A stretch of DNA of 64,000 nt. It comes from Candidatus Fermentibacteraceae bacterium (lineage in GTDB: Bacteria; Fermentibacterota; Fermentibacteria; Fermentibacterales; JCC-6). Of the stretch, positions 18,037 through 27,767 are shown piece by piece (within the stretch, counting starts at the first letter, position 1; every line of letters begins with the position of its first letter). The notes below the pieces were generated by a model. That model was not told where the DNA came from and ran no database searches. It saw only the letters and a list, made by a program, of their open reading frames with translations. The translations under genes were made by a program, and so were the position numbers. Location: the NCBI GenBank assembly GCA_016744855.1, contig JADGDO010000005.1, positions 1 to 64,000 on the forward strand, written 5' to 3'.

Positions 18037-19919
18037 AATGTGCCTTCCATAAACTCTCTGTACCAGAGAGAAAAAACAACGATAGAAAAAATACGGTCAC
18101 CGGCGGAAATCATCGTTTCGGGCCCTACGCCTGTTCCTGTTACTTGTTTTGCCAATTCTCTTACCAGATTGCCGTCGAGTATTCCCTGACGGTCGACTTC
18201 ACTACCTAAAAGAATATCTTGCACAGGTTCAGGCAGAAGCTTTGTATTGCTGAACCAGTCTGCAATAGGCATGGTGAATGGTTTTTTTGCCCGGTCTGTC
18301 ACTGATGAAGGAAGAACACCGTGATCTCTAAAGGATTCCCTGCAAATGAATTTTTCCTTCCCCGCTGCCAGATTTACTCTCAAATTCACTGGAAGAGATG
18401 CCGAGAATTCAGCGAGTCTGTAGTCAAGAAATGGAGTTCTTGTTTCCAAACTGTGCTTCATGCTGAGTTTGTCCAGTCTTAGGTTTACGTAATGGGGAAG
18501 ACGGGACCTGACCTCAATTGCCTGCATCGCAGAAATAGGGTTGGTGCCGGGAGAGAGAGAAGGAGGGATAATACCCGACATGTCAAGTTTAGGTTCTCCC
18601 GATAGGCCAAGCAGCGGAACAAGCTCTTCGCCATGGAAAAGCTTTTCACTTGCGATGTGTCTCATTATGTGATTTTCACCCGGGTTATCGAGCCTAAGAG
18701 AGAGTTCCGGACACAAGGCAAGAAGTCTTCTCTTTTCAGAAGCATTTGCTGATGGATACTCAAGTGCAGCCGCTTCCACAAGGAATTTTCTGTAACCAGC
18801 AAAGATCTCATCAGCACCTTCACCGGAGAGAACTACTTTCAATTTTTCAGCTGCAAGTGAGCAAACCTGGTCAGTCGGTACCATTGTTCCAAGTGAAATC
18901 GGTTCTTCAATCGATCGAATAATACAGGAAAGAGCAGAAAGCTGATCGCTTCTGCAATTGCGCTTGATAGATTCTGCGCTTGCAAAACGGTTTCCCATCA
19001 GACCTAGAAATTCATCAACATCGCTTGTTTCATCGTACTTGTCTTCTCCGAAGCCGATTGTAAAGAGTTTAATTGATGGTTTGTGGATGGCAGCAATGCT
19101 TGCTACAGCAGAAGAATCGATACCTCCTGATATAAAACTGCCGACCTCTACATCGCTTCTGAGTCTTAAACTGACTGCATCGTTGAACAAATAATTGAAC
19201 TCTTCAGATGCTTCCTGAAGAGATATTTTTCTTTCCTCGCTCGGGAAGGTCCACTCCCAGTACTGTTTTATCCGTATCTCACCTGTTTCTGTATCCAGTA
19301 CAAGAATGGAAGCCGGTGGAAGTTTACGAATTCCTTTGAACAAAGTTTTTTCGCCGGGAATGTAGCGATACGTGAAGTATGCGGGAAGCAGTGAATTGTC
19401 CATTTCAGGTCGAGCACCACTCGCAATGAGAAGAGGCTTGATTTCACTGCCGAAGAAAAACCCTCTAGCTGTTTGGGTGAAATAAACCGGTTTAATTCCA
19501 AACCGGTCTCTGAAAAGGAGAAGCTTGTGTTTCCGTGGATCATGAATAACCCCGGCAAACATTCCATTAAGGCTGTTTGGAAAATTCTCTCCCAGATGTC
19601 TATATGCGTTCAGAGCAACTTCCATATCACCCGAGGTCTCATAGTGTGTGGTGGGCAGCTGTTCACGAAGCTCAATGTAATTGTATATCTGCCCATTACA
19701 GGCAATAGTTGTTTCATCTTCTTTTGATACAATGGGTTGCATGCCGGTTGAAAGGTCAAGAATAGACAAACGAACAAAACTGATTCCAACTGGTCCGTTC
19801 ATCAGAACGGCAGAATCATCAGGCCCCCTGTGTGACTGGATTTTACCCATGTCTCTAAGAACAGAAAGACCTTCATCTCTACAGATTGAATTTGAAAAAA
19901 AGCCACTGAATCCACACAT
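18033..19919 (-). CDS. asnB: Asparagine synthetase (glutamine-hydrolysing)
   Basis: The start is placed at ATG 19919, preceded by AAGGAGATAAT, because this puts the catalytic Cys at position 2 (MCGFSGFF) as the class II glutaminase domain requires. About 628 residues. Further glutaminase motifs are QSHRGPDD and a CNGQIYNYIELR stretch. The C-terminal synthetase domain has the ATP pyrophosphatase P-loop SGGIDSSA and the VVLSGEGADEIFAGYRK motif. It converts aspartate to asparagine using glutamine amide and ATP. It heads a run with the GCS2 ligase (4-base overlap) and glnS (45 bases further on). Confidence 0.95.
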   Translation of the reverse strand: MCGFSGFFSNSICRDEGLSVLRDMGKIQSHRGPDDSAVLMNGPVGISFVRLSILDLSTGMQPIVSKEDETTIACNGQIYNYIELREQLPTTHYETSGDMEVALNAYRHLGENFPNSLNGMFAGVIHDPRKHKLLLFRDRFGIKPVYFTQTARGFFFGSEIKPLLIASGARPEMDNSLLPAYFTYRYIPGEKTLFKGIRKLPPASILVLDTETGEIRIKQYWEWTFPSEERKISLQEASEEFNYLFNDAVSLRLRSDVEVGSFISGGIDSSAVASIAAIHKPSIKLFTIGFGEDKYDETSDVDEFLGLMGNRFASAESIKRNCRSDQLSALSCIIRSIEEPISLGTMVPTDQVCSLAAEKLKVVLSGEGADEIFAGYRKFLVEAAALEYPSANASEKRRLLALCPELSLRLDNPGENHIMRHIASEKLFHGEELVPLLGLSGEPKLDMSGIIPPSLSPGTNPISAMQAIEVRSRLPHYVNLRLDKLSMKHSLETRTPFLDYRLAEFSASLPVNLRVNLAAGKEKFICRESFRDHGVLPSSVTDRAKKPFTMPIADWFSNTKLLPEPVQDILLGSEVDRQGILDGNLVRELAKQVTGTGVGPETMISAGDRIFSIVVFSLWYREFMEGTF

Positions 19920-20112
19920 ATTATCTCCTTCATTCACCGGGAGAATAATACAATTCTGAAATATTTCCAACAAATTATGTATGGATTTGGTGAAGACAAC
20001 TATTGATTAGAGAAACCAAACTGCTCCATATTCTTCATCGTTCATCATGGATATCTCCGATGCTATATTAGCATGTGATTTTAGGGAGAGTTAATTATAC
20101 AGGGAGGGTTTT

Positions 20113-21441
20113 TTGAAAGTAAGTGTTGTTGGTGCGGGTCTTGCCGGTTGTGAAGCGGCTCTTCAGTTGGCAAATTCTGGTGTAGAAGTAAAACTTTGTG
20201 AAATGCGTCCCGGTAAAATGACACCTGCTCATACCACAGCTCTTCCCGCTGAGCTTGTCTGCTCTAACTCTCTTCGCTCTGACCAGCTTCACAACGCTCC
20301 TGGTCTTCTGAAAGAGGAGCTTCGCAGGTGCGGATCATTCTTAATGAAAGCTGCTGACATCTGCAGAATTCCAGCAGGAGGAGCACTTGCTGTTGACAGA
20401 ATTGAATTCAGCCGGACAGTTCAAAGCATGATCGCAAATCAGAAGCTTATAACCATGGTGAATGAAGAAGTTACTGCCATTCCTGATGGAGAGGTTATCT
20501 TAGCTGCCGGGCCTCTTGTTTCTGATTCACTGACTGACTCCGTTATCAGTCTTACCGGAAGTGACTCTCTTTATTTTTACGATGCTATTGCTCCAGTGGT
20601 TGATTTTGAATCGATAGATACGGGCAAGGCTTTTTTTCAGAATCGGTACGAATCGGAGAGCGACAGCCGGGCAGATTATCTGAATTGTCCGTTTTCTGAA
20701 GATGAATACCGCAATTTTGTTAGGGAGCTGAAAGCAGGAGAAAGAGTTACAACAAGAGATTTCGAAAAAGAAATACATTTTCAAGGCTGCATGCCAGTCG
20801 AAGCGATAGCAGACAGCGGTGATATGTCACTTGCCTTCGGTCCAATGAAGCCTGTTGGTCTTGTTGACCCCGGAACCGGTAACCAACCCTTCGCTGCTGT
20901 TCAACTGCGAATGGAGAACAAGGCTGGAACAGCATGGAATCTGGTCGGATTCCAGACAAAGCTGACTTACGCGGAGCAGAAGAGAGTTTTCAGACTGATT
21001 CCGGGTCTTGAGAATGCAGAGTTCATCCGACTTGGCTCAATGCACAGGAATACCTTTATCAATGGCCCTGCCGTACTTGACAGCAGAATGCGCTTAAAGA
21101 GTGATTCCAGAATTATGTTCGCTGGGCAGATAACCGGCATCGAGGGTTACATTGAATCAATTGCCTCGGGTTTCCTAGCAGGTAAACTAATGAGCGGTAT
21201 GCAATTGTTCCCCCCTGCAGAGACGGCTCTCGGATCTGTTCTAAGATATTCTACTGAGACAATTACACAAAACTATCAACCGTCAAACATCAATTTCGGG
21301 CTTTTCCCCCCTTTAAAGAAGAAACCCAGGAGGGGGCGTAGAGCCAGAAGAGAAGCTCAGGCCGAAAGAGCTCTTGAGGGTCTTGAAAAGTGGTTGTCAG
21401 AAATTCCTTCTATGAAGAAGTGTGTAGATCCCGGCCGTTAA
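20113..21441 (+). CDS. trmFO: Folate/FAD-dependent tRNA (uracil-5-)-methyltransferase TrmFO
   Basis: Start TTG at 20113 with AGGGAGGG just upstream. 442 residues, normal for TrmFO. An N-terminal FAD site VVGAGLAGCEAALQLANSG is followed by the family hallmark CEMRPGKMTPAH, LVCSNSLRSDQLHNAPGLLK and, later, FAGQITGIEGYIESIASG. It makes m5U54 in the T-loop of tRNA using methylene-THF and FADH2. The last ~30 residues are a basic tail (KKKPRRGRRARREAQ). Its final 45 bases overlap the convergent membrane-protein gene. Confidence 0.95.
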   Translation: MKVSVVGAGLAGCEAALQLANSGVEVKLCEMRPGKMTPAHTTALPAELVCSNSLRSDQLHNAPGLLKEELRRCGSFLMKAADICRIPAGGALAVDRIEFSRTVQSMIANQKLITMVNEEVTAIPDGEVILAAGPLVSDSLTDSVISLTGSDSLYFYDAIAPVVDFESIDTGKAFFQNRYESESDSRADYLNCPFSEDEYRNFVRELKAGERVTTRDFEKEIHFQGCMPVEAIADSGDMSLAFGPMKPVGLVDPGTGNQPFAAVQLRMENKAGTAWNLVGFQTKLTYAEQKRVFRLIPGLENAEFIRLGSMHRNTFINGPAVLDSRMRLKSDSRIMFAGQITGIEGYIESIASGFLAGKLMSGMQLFPPAETALGSVLRYSTETITQNYQPSNINFGLFPPLKKKPRRGRRARREAQAERALEGLEKWLSEIPSMKKCVDPGR

Positions 21442-22035
21442 AAACACCGTTATCAGAGAGGCAAGAACATATGTGTCCGAATGGTTCGATCCAGTGTTTG
21501 AATCATACAGAAGAACGGATGCTGGATATCCTGTAAACAGTAGCAGATCAGTTACTGGACCTTTTTGCAGGGAGCCTGTTAACTGAGTCAACCACAGTAG
21601 ACTGAGAGCGGTTCTTCCTGCATTCCTCAGATGCTGTTCTGTAATAACAAACACCAGAGAAAATGAGATCGCTATCAAAGGTGTGACGACCCAGAATTGC
21701 CACGGTGGTGGGGCAGAAACCAGAAAAACAGCTAATGATGAAATGACCATTCCTGCGAGAGAAGGTAAGAGCCACTCCGCAGTTTCGATTTGCTTTCGAC
21801 TGTCACTCCTTGCAGTTACAGAAACGATTCCCTTTTTCGCAGAGGAGTTATTCCAGTCTGTCAGAAAAAAGACTGCAGGGAAAATCACAGAAAATGAAAC
21901 AAACTGAGCAGGGAACTTGTCTAGGGGAGTAACAATAAACATGCCTACTAAAAAGAGAGCACAGAGCCACCATCGGCTTTTCAGATTCGCTGCTCTTTCC
22001 CACATCGTTTTTGAAGTGAAAATGATAATCTGCAA
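21397..22035 (-). CDS. Multi-pass membrane protein, likely permease partner of the degenerate ABC ATPase
   Basis: A 212-residue protein with about five or six hydrophobic segments (for example WWLCALFLVGMFIVTP, VSFSVIFPAVFFL, GMVISSLAVFLVS, WVVTPLIAISFSLVFVI, TYVLASLITVFLTAGIY). It probably starts at TTG 22035, two bases past the stop of the ABC ATPase-like gene, with GGGGAGGAAGG about 10 bases upstream of that. No known family is recognised. The position suggests it is the membrane part of a system with the degenerate ATPase. The C-terminal 45 bases overlap the end of trmFO on the other strand. Confidence 0.7.
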   Translation of the reverse strand: MQIIIFTSKTMWERAANLKSRWWLCALFLVGMFIVTPLDKFPAQFVSFSVIFPAVFFLTDWNNSSAKKGIVSVTARSDSRKQIETAEWLLPSLAGMVISSLAVFLVSAPPPWQFWVVTPLIAISFSLVFVITEQHLRNAGRTALSLLWLTQLTGSLQKGPVTDLLLFTGYPASVLLYDSNTGSNHSDTYVLASLITVFLTAGIYTLLHRRNF

Positions 22036-22037
22036 GT

Positions 22038-22988
22038 TTAGAAGCCTTCCTCCCCACCAAACAAATCGACTGATCCTGGTGATTCATCAGGTGGATTGAA
22101 CATCTTGAGAAGGGTGCCTGGAGGAATGGGGGACAAATTCAGTTCTACAACTGCTCTTGAATTTGCCCTTGCTGTAAGCATAAGTTTGGTCACTGCGTGC
22201 ACTGTGTCTGAATGAGTAAACTTGTACACTCCATTGGTGTGAACCAGGTTTTTAATACCTTCGATATTTTCAAGCTGTTTTCTGGAAATTGACGGGTAGA
22301 ATGAAACGGCAATTTCGGATCCTCCCATCGAGATAGCAGCAAGTTCCGAATGTCTAACTAGCCTTCTAATACCGTTTTCGTCACAAAGAGCTATTCGCTC
22401 CACTCCATACGGTATCTGCCCAAGAGACGATGCCCTGAAGATGACAGTGTTCCCAACATCAGAAAACGTTTTGAGTTTTGCATGAAGGGAGTCATGAACC
22501 GGACAATCAACAACAAGAAGGTTGGGTGATGTTGCCATTGCGATTGCAAGGGTAGTTCTTTGTATCTCTGAGGAATCAAGATCTGCAACAGGAAGAGCTG
22601 AAATGAGTTTTAGATCCAGCCAGTCAATTAACTCGTTTGTTCGCTGTGCAGCTTCATTTTTACTTTTCCCGTAACCTGTTACAGCAAGGCTTATACAACC
22701 TCTTACGGTCATCCCCGGAGGAGCTGAGATCTTGTCCGAGATGTATCCGGTTGAGCTTCTTCCCTCACGAGAAGTGGCAAGGGCCATGTCTACACCTGTT
22801 ACAACCTTGCCGACCGCCGGGGTGGAAAATCCTGCTGCATAGTCTGCAAGGGCAGCAGCAGCAGAATTCTCATCACCAAGAAGAGCTGCCATAGTTCCTG
22901 CAAGTACTGCGAAATCAATGGAGAGGGGTAATCCCTTTTCCAAAGAAACCCCAAGATACTTCAGAAGTACTTTCGGCGGCTGCTTCAT
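22038..22988 (-). CDS. Degenerate ABC transporter ATPase-like protein
   Basis: A 316-residue protein built like an ABC ATPase but missing its catalytic residues. Where the Walker A loop should be, the sequence is LLGDENSAAAALADYAAG (37-54), without the invariant Lys. In place of LSGGQ it has DLDSSEIQRTTLAIAMATSP (137-154). The Walker B is LLVVDCPV (157-164), with Cys where the catalytic Glu would be. The fold order (strand-loop-helix, Q-loop-like region, signature, Walker B) is otherwise kept. It probably cannot hydrolyse ATP alone and may be a regulatory or structural partner. It is 7 bases downstream of the oxidoreductase and 2 bases upstream of the membrane protein. Confidence 0.7.
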   Translation of the reverse strand: MKQPPKVLLKYLGVSLEKGLPLSIDFAVLAGTMAALLGDENSAAAALADYAAGFSTPAVGKVVTGVDMALATSREGRSSTGYISDKISAPPGMTVRGCISLAVTGYGKSKNEAAQRTNELIDWLDLKLISALPVADLDSSEIQRTTLAIAMATSPNLLVVDCPVHDSLHAKLKTFSDVGNTVIFRASSLGQIPYGVERIALCDENGIRRLVRHSELAAISMGGSEIAVSFYPSISRKQLENIEGIKNLVHTNGVYKFTHSDTVHAVTKLMLTARANSRAVVELNLSPIPPGTLLKMFNPPDESPGSVDLFGGEEGF

Positions 22989-22995
22989 ATCTCTG

Positions 22996-23991
22996 CTATT
23001 TATTCAGCTTGGCAGCAAGGCTCAAGTCTGCTGTTTCAAGTGCCTTTACAACACCCATTCCACTTCTACCTGATGTTCTTGGAGTTCCACCGGTTTCTAC
23101 GCAGCGGAGGAATTCTTCCATTTCAGAATGAAGAGGCTCAAAAGAGTCGATCTGAGGGCTGACAATGTCTCCGGTTCTGTAAGAGAGCTGATACTCTCCA
23201 AAGGTTTCCGGTTCGAGAATGTCAACACCCTTATCAAAGATCTTGATCTTTTCGTAAGGTTCTGTATCATCGTAAATAAGCATTTTTCTGCTTCCAACGA
23301 TAACTGTTTTTCTGAGTTTTGAAGGAGCAAGCCAGGCAACCTGAACATTTGCAGTGGCGCCGCTCGGGAAGCCGAGGTTGATGAAAGCTACATCAGGAAT
23401 GCCCTTCAATACATAGTCGTGCCCGAAAGCTTCCACGAAGTTGGGTTCTTCACCAAGCCAGTAGAAAAGCATGGAGAAATCGTGAGGTGCAAGATCCCAG
23501 ATTACAGAGACATCCTTCTGGTGTAATCCAAGATTTACTCTGGTGCTTGTGATGAATCTGATATCGCCCAGTTCCTTGTTGTCAAGAATCTGTTTGATTT
23601 TAATAACGGGAGGAGAGTAGAGGAATGTGTGTCCAACCATGGTGACAAGCTTGTTGTCCTCGGCGAACTTTACCATTTCCTCAGCTTTTTTTGTATCCTC
23701 TGCGAATGGCTTTTCTACAAAAACATGCTTCCCTGCCTTCATTGCCTCCATAGCAAGGGGGTAATGGCTGGAAACGCTTGTAGCAATTACTACCGCATCA
23801 ATGTCTTTGTCATTGAAGATGTCTTTTGCATCAAGTGTTTTTTCACAAGTCGGGAATCTTTCAGAAATTTTGTTCAAACGTCCCGGATCACTGTCACATA
23901 TCACAATTCTGTTACTTCTTCTGTTTGCTGTGATGTTGCGAAGAAGATTTGGACCCCAATAACCGAGCCCTATTACTCCAATGTTAGCCAT
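22996..23991 (-). CDS. Gfo/Idh/MocA-family NAD(P)-dependent oxidoreductase
   Basis: A 331-residue protein. ATG at 23991 follows GGAGGTAACA. The N-terminal Rossmann fold has GLGYWGPNLLRN (8-19), and EKPFA (93-97) is the family's conserved loop whose Lys binds substrate and cofactor. The C-terminal alpha/beta domain contains the Gfo/Idh/MocA C domain with the DLAPHDFSML motif. Members oxidise sugar or nucleotide-sugar hydroxyls, often in surface glycan synthesis (for example WlbA-like UDP-sugar dehydrogenases). The short form and YWGPNLLRN resemble those nucleotide-sugar enzymes, but the substrate is not fixed here. It heads the operon with the degenerate ABC ATPase. Confidence 0.88.
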   Translation of the reverse strand: MANIGVIGLGYWGPNLLRNITANRRSNRIVICDSDPGRLNKISERFPTCEKTLDAKDIFNDKDIDAVVIATSVSSHYPLAMEAMKAGKHVFVEKPFAEDTKKAEEMVKFAEDNKLVTMVGHTFLYSPPVIKIKQILDNKELGDIRFITSTRVNLGLHQKDVSVIWDLAPHDFSMLFYWLGEEPNFVEAFGHDYVLKGIPDVAFINLGFPSGATANVQVAWLAPSKLRKTVIVGSRKMLIYDDTEPYEKIKIFDKGVDILEPETFGEYQLSYRTGDIVSPQIDSFEPLHSEMEEFLRCVETGGTPRTSGRSGMGVVKALETADLSLAAKLNK

Positions 23992-24245
23992 TGTTACCTC
24001 CGAAAATCTGTTTTTAAATACGGCGCCTATGGCTGAAAGCTACAACAAATGTTTTCAATGGTAAAGAGAGGATTGTGTGGATAGATGTTTTAGTGTTTGG
24101 CAAATTTTGTGCAGGTCCTGTGTCATTACGACGCAGTGTTCTGTAATACTTCAATTGAAGCTATCAATACTAAACAAAAACAGCAATATACAGCACAAAC
24201 TCTTGGCTTAAGGATTGCTTTAATATTTCGCAAAAGGAGAAAAAA

Positions 24246-26828
24246 ATGACAATGGAAAAACTTACGATAAAAGCCCGTGAAGCGGTAACTGAAGCAGTTA
24301 ATTCTGCTTCCTCTTCTGGCAATCCGGAGGTAACACCTCTACATATTCTTTCAGCACTTGTACTTGATGACAGTGGAACAATTCCCGGCGTGTTGAATCG
24401 TCTCGGCGTTACACATTCTTTGCTTACGGGAAGCATCGGTACTGCCCTAGGTGCTCTTCCTCGTTCTTCAGGAGGAGGGCAACCAGCCTTGTCCCGATCT
24501 TCATTGAACGCATTGAAGGCCTCCGAAAAGGCCTCTTCAGAGATGAAAGATGACTTTGTAGCGAGCGAACACTTGTTCATGGGTATTCTTTCCTCTCGAG
24601 GAAAAGCAGCCGAGCTCCTGAAGGAATCTGGGATCACCGAACAGAATTTCCTTGAGGCACTCTCAGAGATAAGAGGCTCCTCCAGAGTTACAAGCGAGAA
24701 TTCAGAGGATAGTTACGAAGCCTTAAAGAAATACACACGTGATCTTACTTCACTCGCAAGACAGCAGAAGCTGGATCCGGTTGTGGGCAGAGATGACGAG
24801 ATAATGCGCACTATGCAGATACTCAGTCGTAGAAGGAAGAACAACCCGGTTCTTATCGGTGAGCCTGGAGTCGGTAAAACTGCGATAGCAGAGGGTTTGG
24901 CTGCTAGAATAGCAGAAGGTGATGTTCCAGAATCGCTTAAGAATAAGAGTCTAATGGCACTGGACATGGGTTCTTTGATAGCAGGAGCAAAATTCAGAGG
25001 AGAGTTTGAAGAAAGGCTTAAAGCGGTCTTGTCTGAGATTTCGGCCAGTGATGGGAAAGTTATTCTGTTCATTGATGAAATGCACACTCTCGTTGGTGCT
25101 GGAGCAGCCGAGGGAGCTGTTGATGCTGCAAACATGCTAAAACCAGCTCTTGCACGGGGAGAACTGCATTGCATAGGAGCTACAACTCTTGATGAATACA
25201 GGAAACACATTGAAAAAGATGCCGCTCTAGAAAGACGATTCCAGCCAGTTCTTATTGAACCACCCTCAGTTGAGGATACTGTTAATATCCTGAGAGGACT
25301 CAGGGAGAAGTATGAAGTTCATCATGGAATTCACATTCAGGATCCCGCACTTGTTGCAGCAGCAACGCTTAGTGACAGATATATCTCAGACCGCTTCCTT
25401 CCTGATAAGGCAATTGATCTTGTAGATGAGGCAGCTAGTCGTCTTCGAATCGAAATTGATAGTATGCCTGCAGAGGTTGATGCTTTGAAGCGGCAGATTG
25501 TCAGGCTTGAAATTGCTCGAGAAGGACTTAAAAGGGAGAGAGATAAGGCTTCAAAAAGCAAGCTGAGTGAGATTAAAAAAGAAATCGCTGACTTCCGGGA
25601 GGAGTATTCTGCTCTTGAAGCCAGATGGATTAACGAAAGAGAAGCAATCAACCGTACCAGAGAGCTTTCCAGAAGGCTTGATGATCTTCGGATTGAGGAG
25701 AAAAAGGCTGAAAGAAAAGGCGATCTTTCTGAAGTTGCCCGGATTCGGTATGGGGATTTAAGATCTGTTGCTGATGAACTTGAAGAAGCTAGAGAGGACC
25801 TCGCATCCCTTCAAGAGAATGGAGCGATGCTGACTGAAGAAATAACTTCCGAGCAAATTGCTGCTGTGGTTTCGAAATGGACAGGTATTCCGGTTTCAAG
25901 AATGCTCGAAGGGGAGCGTGAACGCCTTCTTCAGATGGAAGAAAGTCTCCGGAAGAGAGTTGTCGGGCAGGATGAAGCAGTAACTGCAGTGTCTCGGGCT
26001 ATCAGGCGAGCCAGAGCAGGTGTGCAGGATCCAAATCAGCCTCTTGGAAGCTTTATTTTCATGGGACCCACTGGAGTCGGCAAAACAGAACTTGCTAAAA
26101 GCCTGGCAGATTTTTTGTTTGACAGTTCCGAGGCGATGATAAGGGTAGACATGAGTGAGTTCATGGAAAAACACTCCGTTTCCAGACTTATCGGAGCACC
26201 TCCCGGTTATGTGGGGTACGATGAAGGCGGATTTCTCACTGAAGCAATTAGAAGAAAACCATACTCGGTCGTTCTCTTCGATGAGATCGAGAAGGCTCAT
26301 CCGGATGTTTTCAACGTTTTTCTTCAGATTCTTGATGAAGGCCGACTCACCGATGGTCAGGGCAGAACAGTGGATTTCAGGAATTCTGTGCTTATCATGA
26401 CATCCAACCTCGGTAGTGACTGGATCGGAACGGTAGGAAGAGATCTCCCATCTGATGAGAAGAAGAAAAGAGCAAAGAGAGATCTCGAAGGCCATTTTCG
26501 CCCGGAATTCCTCAACAGGATTGATGAAGTTGTTATTTTTGACTCTCTTGCTCGGGAACAGATTCGAGGAATTGTTGCTATTCAGATAGAAAGGCTGAAT
26601 GCAATTCTTGCAGGTCAGAATCTTGTTCTATCAGTTTCAGACAAAGCCCTTGATTTTCTGGCTGAGCTGGGATACGATCCTGCCTACGGTGCAAGACCAC
26701 TCAAGAGAGTTGTTCAGCGAGAAATACAGAACAAACTTGCTGAGGCTATCCTAAGAGGAGAGGTGCCGGAAGGTAGCAACATCAGGGTTGATCTGGACGG
26801 AGACATACTGGTATTTGTGCCTCAATAG
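24246..26828 (+). CDS. clpB: ATP-dependent disaggregase ClpB
   Basis: An 860-residue protein of standard length. ATG at 24246 follows AAAAGGAGAAAAAA; Met3 is a possible alternative. The Clp N domain (residues ~1-145) precedes two AAA+ modules: Walker A GEPGVGKT (205-212) and GPTGVGKT (607-614). The second has [16 protein letters not shown] as Walker B. The coiled-coil middle domain lies at ~400-530 (rich in [19 protein letters not shown]), separating ClpB from ClpA and ClpC. With DnaK it threads aggregated proteins through a hexameric ring. A 254-base gap separates it from the divergent oxidoreductase gene; I saw no CIRCE element there. Confidence 0.97.
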   Translation: MTMEKLTIKAREAVTEAVNSASSSGNPEVTPLHILSALVLDDSGTIPGVLNRLGVTHSLLTGSIGTALGALPRSSGGGQPALSRSSLNALKASEKASSEMKDDFVASEHLFMGILSSRGKAAELLKESGITEQNFLEALSEIRGSSRVTSENSEDSYEALKKYTRDLTSLARQQKLDPVVGRDDEIMRTMQILSRRRKNNPVLIGEPGVGKTAIAEGLAARIAEGDVPESLKNKSLMALDMGSLIAGAKFRGEFEERLKAVLSEISASDGKVILFIDEMHTLVGAGAAEGAVDAANMLKPALARGELHCIGATTLDEYRKHIEKDAALERRFQPVLIEPPSVEDTVNILRGLREKYEVHHGIHIQDPALVAAATLSDRYISDRFLPDKAIDLVDEAASRLRIEIDSMPAEVDALKRQIVRLEIAREGLKRERDKASKSKLSEIKKEIADFREEYSALEARWINEREAINRTRELSRRLDDLRIEEKKAERKGDLSEVARIRYGDLRSVADELEEAREDLASLQENGAMLTEEITSEQIAAVVSKWTGIPVSRMLEGERERLLQMEESLRKRVVGQDEAVTAVSRAIRRARAGVQDPNQPLGSFIFMGPTGVGKTELAKSLADFLFDSSEAMIRVDMSEFMEKHSVSRLIGAPPGYVGYDEGGFLTEAIRRKPYSVVLFDEIEKAHPDVFNVFLQILDEGRLTDGQGRTVDFRNSVLIMTSNLGSDWIGTVGRDLPSDEKKKRAKRDLEGHFRPEFLNRIDEVVIFDSLAREQIRGIVAIQIERLNAILAGQNLVLSVSDKALDFLAELGYDPAYGARPLKRVVQREIQNKLAEAILRGEVPEGSNIRVDLDGDILVFVPQ

Positions 26829-26836
26829 AAGCAAAT

Positions 26837-26869
26837 CAGCCTTCCGGCAATGTATTTGCCGGAAGGCTG
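26837..26869. terminator. Bidirectional hairpin terminator between clpB and the methyltransferase
   Basis: CAGCCTTCCGGCAA (26837-26850) pairs perfectly with its complement at 26856-26869 around TGTAT, between two convergent genes. The downstream bases are only mildly T-rich. Confidence 0.8.
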
Positions 26870-26876
26870 TTCGATG

Positions 26877-27644
26877 TCATTCAGGCTTGGTTCCAACTGC
26901 AATTAGCGCTCTTGTGCCGGTAAAACCGTATTTGATTAAATGAGCTTTGGCTTCCTTCCCCTGCTTTACGAGAGATTCGCATCCTGAAGCTCGCTGATCA
27001 TATTTTTCCAATGCTTTGTTCAGATAACTCATCAGCTCTTCGCTATATGGGTCACCAGTAAGATTTTCGGAGATCTGAAAAATAGGATTAACGAGCCCTA
27101 TGCTTTCAATAGTGGAACGAACTTCCTGTTCGGTATAGACATGATTGTGTACAACACCATTCTGGGAATCAGTAGCTGCCCACCAGTTATGAAGAAGAGT
27201 ATGAGTCTTCTGGGAAAGAGTCTGGTCACCATCGCTGAACATCTCCCTGATTACAAAGAAACCTCCTGGTCTGAGTGTGCGCATCATTTCGGATAAAACA
27301 ACAGAGGGGTTGTTTAGATGATGCAGGGAATTAGAAATTGCTACGGTATCGAAAGTATTATCCAGGAAAGCAAGAAGAGCAGCATCCATTACAGAAGGAA
27401 CAATTGTATTTGATTCCAGTCCCTTTGCAATATTTAAAAGTGGTTTTGCTGAAGTATCGATTGCTGTAATCAGAGAACAGTCGGAGAAATTGAACTCCAT
27501 TTCAGCTGCAAAATTGCCAGCACCTGTAGCTACGTCGAGCACTCTTCCTCCGGGTAATCCTCTCAGAATAGATTTCAGTGTATTACTATGATCACTAGAC
27601 AAGCTTTTCCTCCCTGTTACAGAATCGACATATCCGTACTTCAT
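26877..27644 (-). CDS. Class I SAM-dependent methyltransferase
   Basis: A 255-residue cytosolic protein with SAM-binding motif I GGRVLDVATGAGNFAAEM (33-50), an acidic motif II loop (LITAIDTSAKPLLNIAKG), and the post-motif VAISNSLHHLNNPSVVLSEM typical of UbiE/Methyltransf_11 enzymes. The acceptor cannot be told from sequence: quinone, lipid or small molecule are all possible. It has no neighbour on its strand and is convergent with clpB. Confidence 0.85.
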   Translation of the reverse strand: MKYGYVDSVTGRKSLSSDHSNTLKSILRGLPGGRVLDVATGAGNFAAEMEFNFSDCSLITAIDTSAKPLLNIAKGLESNTIVPSVMDAALLAFLDNTFDTVAISNSLHHLNNPSVVLSEMMRTLRPGGFFVIREMFSDGDQTLSQKTHTLLHNWWAATDSQNGVVHNHVYTEQEVRSTIESIGLVNPIFQISENLTGDPYSEELMSYLNKALEKYDQRASGCESLVKQGKEAKAHLIKYGFTGTRALIAVGTKPE

Positions 27645-27767
27645 TGTGAAAACTATCAGAAAATTGATTGACTGTCATCTCTGGAATGAATATTTTCAGG
27701 TGAATTCGGTGTCTCATGCGGAATCATTTTTGCATTCATTGCTCAATTCAGGTAAGGCGTTGGTATC

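Noticed and set aside
24149-24160. Palindrome CTTCAATTGAAG upstream of clpB as a heat-shock operator
   Set aside because: It does not match CIRCE or another known heat-shock operator, and a 12-base palindrome in AT-rich DNA can arise by chance.
24170-25210. Minus-strand open frames inside clpB (up to 165 residues)
   Set aside because: They lie antisense to the highly conserved ClpB domains and are a by-product of its codon use.
25896-26495. A 199-residue minus-strand open frame within clpB
   Set aside because: No start site, no domain, and complete overlap with the second AAA+ module.
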